Made by a program: the position numbers and the translations under genes. Of a stretch of DNA of 64,000 nt, positions 62,623 to 64,000 are shown piece after piece (position 1 is the first letter of the stretch; the number at the start of each line of letters is the position of its first letter). The stretch comes from Clostridium sp. 26_22 (lineage in GTDB: Bacteria; Bacillota; Clostridia; TANB77; CAG-508). The stretch lies in assembly GCA_001916005.1 (NCBI GenBank), contig MNRP01000056.1:62001-126000 (forward strand), read 5' to 3'. A model generated the notes under the pieces. That model saw only the letters and a list, made by a program, of their open reading frames with translations, ran no database searches and was not told where the DNA came from.

Positions 62623-62766
62623 TTAATTTTTACAAGAAAATCCTTCTTTCACTCCATTCTTATAAATCTTGTATGTATAGTTTTTAAAAAAATGTAGTAA
62701 TATTCTATCTTTTAAGGTTAGGTTCTGTTTCAGCTCTTGTAATATAAAATTTCTTTCATTTCTCAT
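62623..62766 (-). CDS. very small basic hypothetical protein
   Basis: A 47-residue basic peptide (MRNERNFILQELKQNLTLKD and on), with AGGAGG nine bases before the ATG. Likely two helices; aromatic residues in the second. No family recognised; size and site are consistent with a small regulatory gene of the mobile region. Confidence 0.5.
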   Translation of the reverse strand: MRNERNFILQELKQNLTLKDRILLHFFKNYTYKIYKNGVKEGFSCKN

Positions 62767-62825
62767 TGTATAATACCTCCTATATAATTTTCTTGCCTAC
62801 ATATATTTTACCATATTATGTAATC

Positions 62826-62843
62826 AAAAATAACTATACGCAA
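62826..62843 (-). promoter_or_regulatory. candidate operator box, inverted copy
   Basis: On the minus strand TTGCGTATAGTTATTTTT, which differs at one base from the box at 63161-63178. It lies between two small minus-strand genes. Confidence 0.45.
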
Positions 62844-62909
62844 GGTTAGGCATTATCTTCTATTTCTCTTGATATAACTATAATACATAATTCGACATTA
62901 TTCGACTTT

Positions 62910-63077
62910 TTATTTTATATCTTGTATCAATTTATCCATATAATCACTTACTGGATCTACTTCTTTATCGATTTCTCTTCTTTTAGTCTTAATATATTCA
63001 GAAGCCTCAAAATATTCTTCTCTTTCCAAAAAGTTATTTATTTCATTTAAAATATTAAGCACATCCGCATTTTTCAT
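62910..63077 (-). CDS. small acidic helical protein
   Basis: A 55-residue protein (MKNADVLNILNEINNFLERE, then EEYFEASEYIKTKRREIDKE) with a GGAGAT site. Predicted as two amphipathic helices. It is divergent from the Cro/CI-like gene at 63225 and shares its control region, which suggests co-regulation; antitoxin-like or phage-regulatory roles are possible but unproven. Confidence 0.55.
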   Translation of the reverse strand: MKNADVLNILNEINNFLEREEYFEASEYIKTKRREIDKEVDPVSDYMDKLIQDIK

Positions 63078-63135
63078 AATATATCATCTCCTATTTAGTA
63101 TAAATATATTATAACATAAATGTCTATATTGTAAT

Positions 63136-63205
63136 ATAGTTATTCGCATTTTAAGTCAATTTGCGGATAGTTATTTTTTTTATTGCTTTCTTATAAAATA
63201 GTTAT
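63136..63205. promoter_or_regulatory. three ATAGTTAT boxes at exact 31-bp spacing (operator region)
   Basis: ATAGTTAT occurs at 63136, 63167 and 63198, exactly 31 bp apart (about three helical turns). The first two are flanked by CGCA or TGCG elements that form an inverted pair (TATTCGCA 63141-63148, TGCGGATA 63162-63169). They lie in the divergent region before the Cro/CI-type gene. Confidence 0.55.
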
Positions 63206-63224
63206 ATTGTAAGGAGGTGATAAC

Positions 63225-63443
63225 ATGATTCAAGTAAATGTTAAAGAATTATTAAAAAAACAAAAAAGAAGTAAATATTGGTTTGTAAAAAATATGGAAG
63301 GTGGTTATCAAGCTCTCACTAGACTTATGGAAAATCAAACAAGCAGTATTCGCTTTGATACTTTGGAAAAAATGTGTGATCTTTTTGATTGTGAAATTGG
63401 TGATATTATAGTTAGAAAGAAAGGGAAAAAAAAGCATGAGTAA
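63225..63443 (+). CDS. Cro/CI-type helix-turn-helix regulator
   Basis: A 72-residue XRE-family protein. The helix-turn-helix occupies about residues 14-42 and the family's closing helix is visible as FDTLEKMCDLFDCEIGDIIV. The ribosome binding site is essentially perfect (AAGGAGGTGAT). It is divergent from a small gene with phased repeats in between, the arrangement of a phage or element immunity switch. The stop overlaps the next start by 8 bp. Confidence 0.88.
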   Translation: MIQVNVKELLKKQKRSKYWFVKNMEGGYQALTRLMENQTSSIRFDTLEKMCDLFDCEIGDIIVRKKGKKKHE

Positions 63444-63819
63444 GCTACTAATTCAATATGAAGAACTAAAGAAAAAAAATTCTAAAAAAATTTATATATT
63501 TAAAGTTGGTATTTTTTATAATATATTAAATGAAGATGCAAGGTTGGTTTCAAAAGAAATCGGCTTAAAATTAACCGATTTGAGCCCTGAACTAATAAAA
63601 TGTGGATTTCCTCTTTCTGCCCTTGAGAAATACACAAATTTATTATCAGAACATCATATCGAGTTTGAAGTTGTATCTAATCCTGCATCTTCTCCTCAAA
63701 ATACTTCTTATGATAATATTATTAAAGAAATTCAAGGTCTGGACTTAAATAATACTACTTGCAAGGAAGCATTTGATATATTATATAATATACAACAAAA
63801 AATAAAAAATATTCAATAG
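63436..63819 (+). CDS. stand-alone MutS domain I-like protein
   Basis: A 127-residue protein coupled (8-bp overlap) to the Cro/CI gene. Residues 1-80 follow the pattern of the MutS mismatch-recognition domain: KIYIFKVGIFYNILNEDARLVSKEIGLKLTDL.. KCGFPLSALEKYTNLLSEHHIEFEVV, compared with the usual FYE..DA...L...GVP..A...Y...L...G..V. The mismatch-wedge Phe-x-Glu appears as Phe-Tyr-Asn, so the Glu is absent. The C-terminal 45 residues are helical. The MutS clamp and ATPase are missing. A role in DNA structure sensing within the element is inferred. Confidence 0.65.
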   Translation: MSKLLIQYEELKKKNSKKIYIFKVGIFYNILNEDARLVSKEIGLKLTDLSPELIKCGFPLSALEKYTNLLSEHHIEFEVVSNPASSPQNTSYDNIIKEIQGLDLNNTTCKEAFDILYNIQQKIKNIQ

Positions 63820-63836
63820 AGGAGTTTTCTCCTCTA
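63817..63836. terminator. bidirectional terminator
   Basis: TAGAGGAG (63817-63824), TTTT loop, CTCCTCTA (63829-63836), between the MutS-like gene and the convergent endolysin gene. Confidence 0.8.
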
Positions 63837-63838
63837 TA

Positions 63839-64000
63839 TTATTTCAATTTTCTATTAACGATTGTTTGTATTGCATTATAATCATATCCTGCTGCTTGAA
63901 GTCTTGATTTTCTTTCTGTACCATTTCCCCATTTACCTTGTATAACTTCATTTGCAATAACTTCATTTGATTTCTTATTTGATGTTGTAGTTTTTGCACC
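63839..64000 (-). CDS. endolysin-type protein, C-terminal Cpl-7-like domain (cut by window edge)
   Basis: Only the last 53 residues are present, ending in a stop at 63839. EVIANEVIQGKWGNGTERKSRL followed by QAAGYDYNAIQTIVNRKL is the Cpl-7/CW_7 cell-wall binding repeat of phage and bacterial lysozymes (EVI.GKWGNG..R...L..AGYD). The catalytic domain lies beyond the window. It supports a prophage or element origin for this end. Confidence 0.8.
   Translation of the reverse strand, partial: GAKTTTSNKKSNEVIANEVIQGKWGNGTERKSRLQAAGYDYNAIQTIVNRKLK

Larger units (their letters stand above)
57190..64000. mobile_element. probable integrative mobilisable element or prophage remnant
   Basis: The stretch contains DinD, a MobV relaxase, an oriT-like hairpin cluster, a large serine recombinase, a Cro/CI regulator with operators, a MutS-I-like protein and an endolysin fragment, with no core gene. 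The gene set is that of a serine-recombinase IME. The left limit could instead be near 55481 (including tyrS2), and the right limit may lie near 62503 or beyond the window; two adjacent elements cannot be excluded. Confidence 0.6.

Noticed and set aside
1..64000. CRISPR arrays, retrons, diversity-generating elements or rRNA
   Set aside because: No regularly spaced repeats of the right length, no reverse transcriptase and no rRNA sequence was seen.

Overview
The window looks like chromosome from a very AT-rich, spore-forming, Gram-positive bacterium of the Clostridia/Firmicutes type, probably an uncultured gut or anaerobic lineage. The evidence is strong purine-rich ribosome binding sites, consensus sigma-A promoters, a T-box riboswitch, spoIIM, a cotJABC spore-coat operon, the ireB-ruvX-DUF1292 trio, a membrane sortase, and AGA as nearly the only arginine codon in core genes. 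No rRNA or CRISPR array is present. Five tRNA genes are seen.

Layout. 1-4.2 kb: the end of a surface-polysaccharide cluster (ATP-grasp fragment, sugar aminotransferase, GT-C membrane protein, polyprenyl-phosphate glycosyltransferase, DgkA-type kinase). 4.2-7.9 kb: cytoplasmic alpha-amylase, two small proteins and the intact tyrS. 7.9-18.2 kb: a housekeeping stretch mostly on the minus strand (UPF0182 membrane protein, ftsY, tRNA-Thr, xerD, spoIIM, endonuclease Q, a degenerate HD-domain pair, rnhA, tmcAL). 18.3-26 kb: alpha-glucan phosphorylase, two pilin-like paralogues, a ribbon-helix-helix protein, a Ca2+-type P-ATPase and tRNA-Glu. 26-36 kb: mrnC, rbgA, a RhuM-family protein, DUF1292-ruvX-ireB, then an unusual locus with a degenerate GGDEF protein, a CpaE/MinD-like protein carrying AT-hooks, and a small VirB2-like membrane protein, followed by a glucosaminidase. 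36-52.4 kb: cotJABC, pyk, an acyl-ACP thioesterase, pgi, a tiny Cys-rich sporulation-like peptide, an acyl-CoA synthetase, a tRNA Val-Asp-Phe operon, dprA, folD, ligA, sortase, hinT and an unusually short alaS. 52.5-55.5 kb: an orphan HTH/coiled-coil pair and rluA.

55.5-64 kb is accessory DNA: a T-box-controlled second tyrS interrupted by a frameshift, DinD, a MobV relaxase with an oriT-like hairpin cluster, a frameshifted large serine recombinase, small hypothetical genes, a Cro/CI regulator with repeated operator-like boxes, a stand-alone MutS-domain-I-like protein and the end of a phage-type endolysin.

The most notable observation is that all three frameshifts found (one in tyrS2, two in the recombinase) are the same event: one extra base that creates an in-frame CGG immediately before a glycine GGN codon. 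CGG is almost absent as an in-frame codon elsewhere in the window. This may be decay or a base-calling artefact, or a +1 recoding signal at a hungry codon; raw reads and peptides would decide.

How the genes work together: amylase, glucan phosphorylase, pgi and pyk give a path from stored or imported alpha-glucan to pyruvate; sortase, glucosaminidase, the glycosyltransferases and the pilin-like proteins build or remodel the envelope; cotJABC, spoIIM and the Cys-rich peptide mark sporulation.
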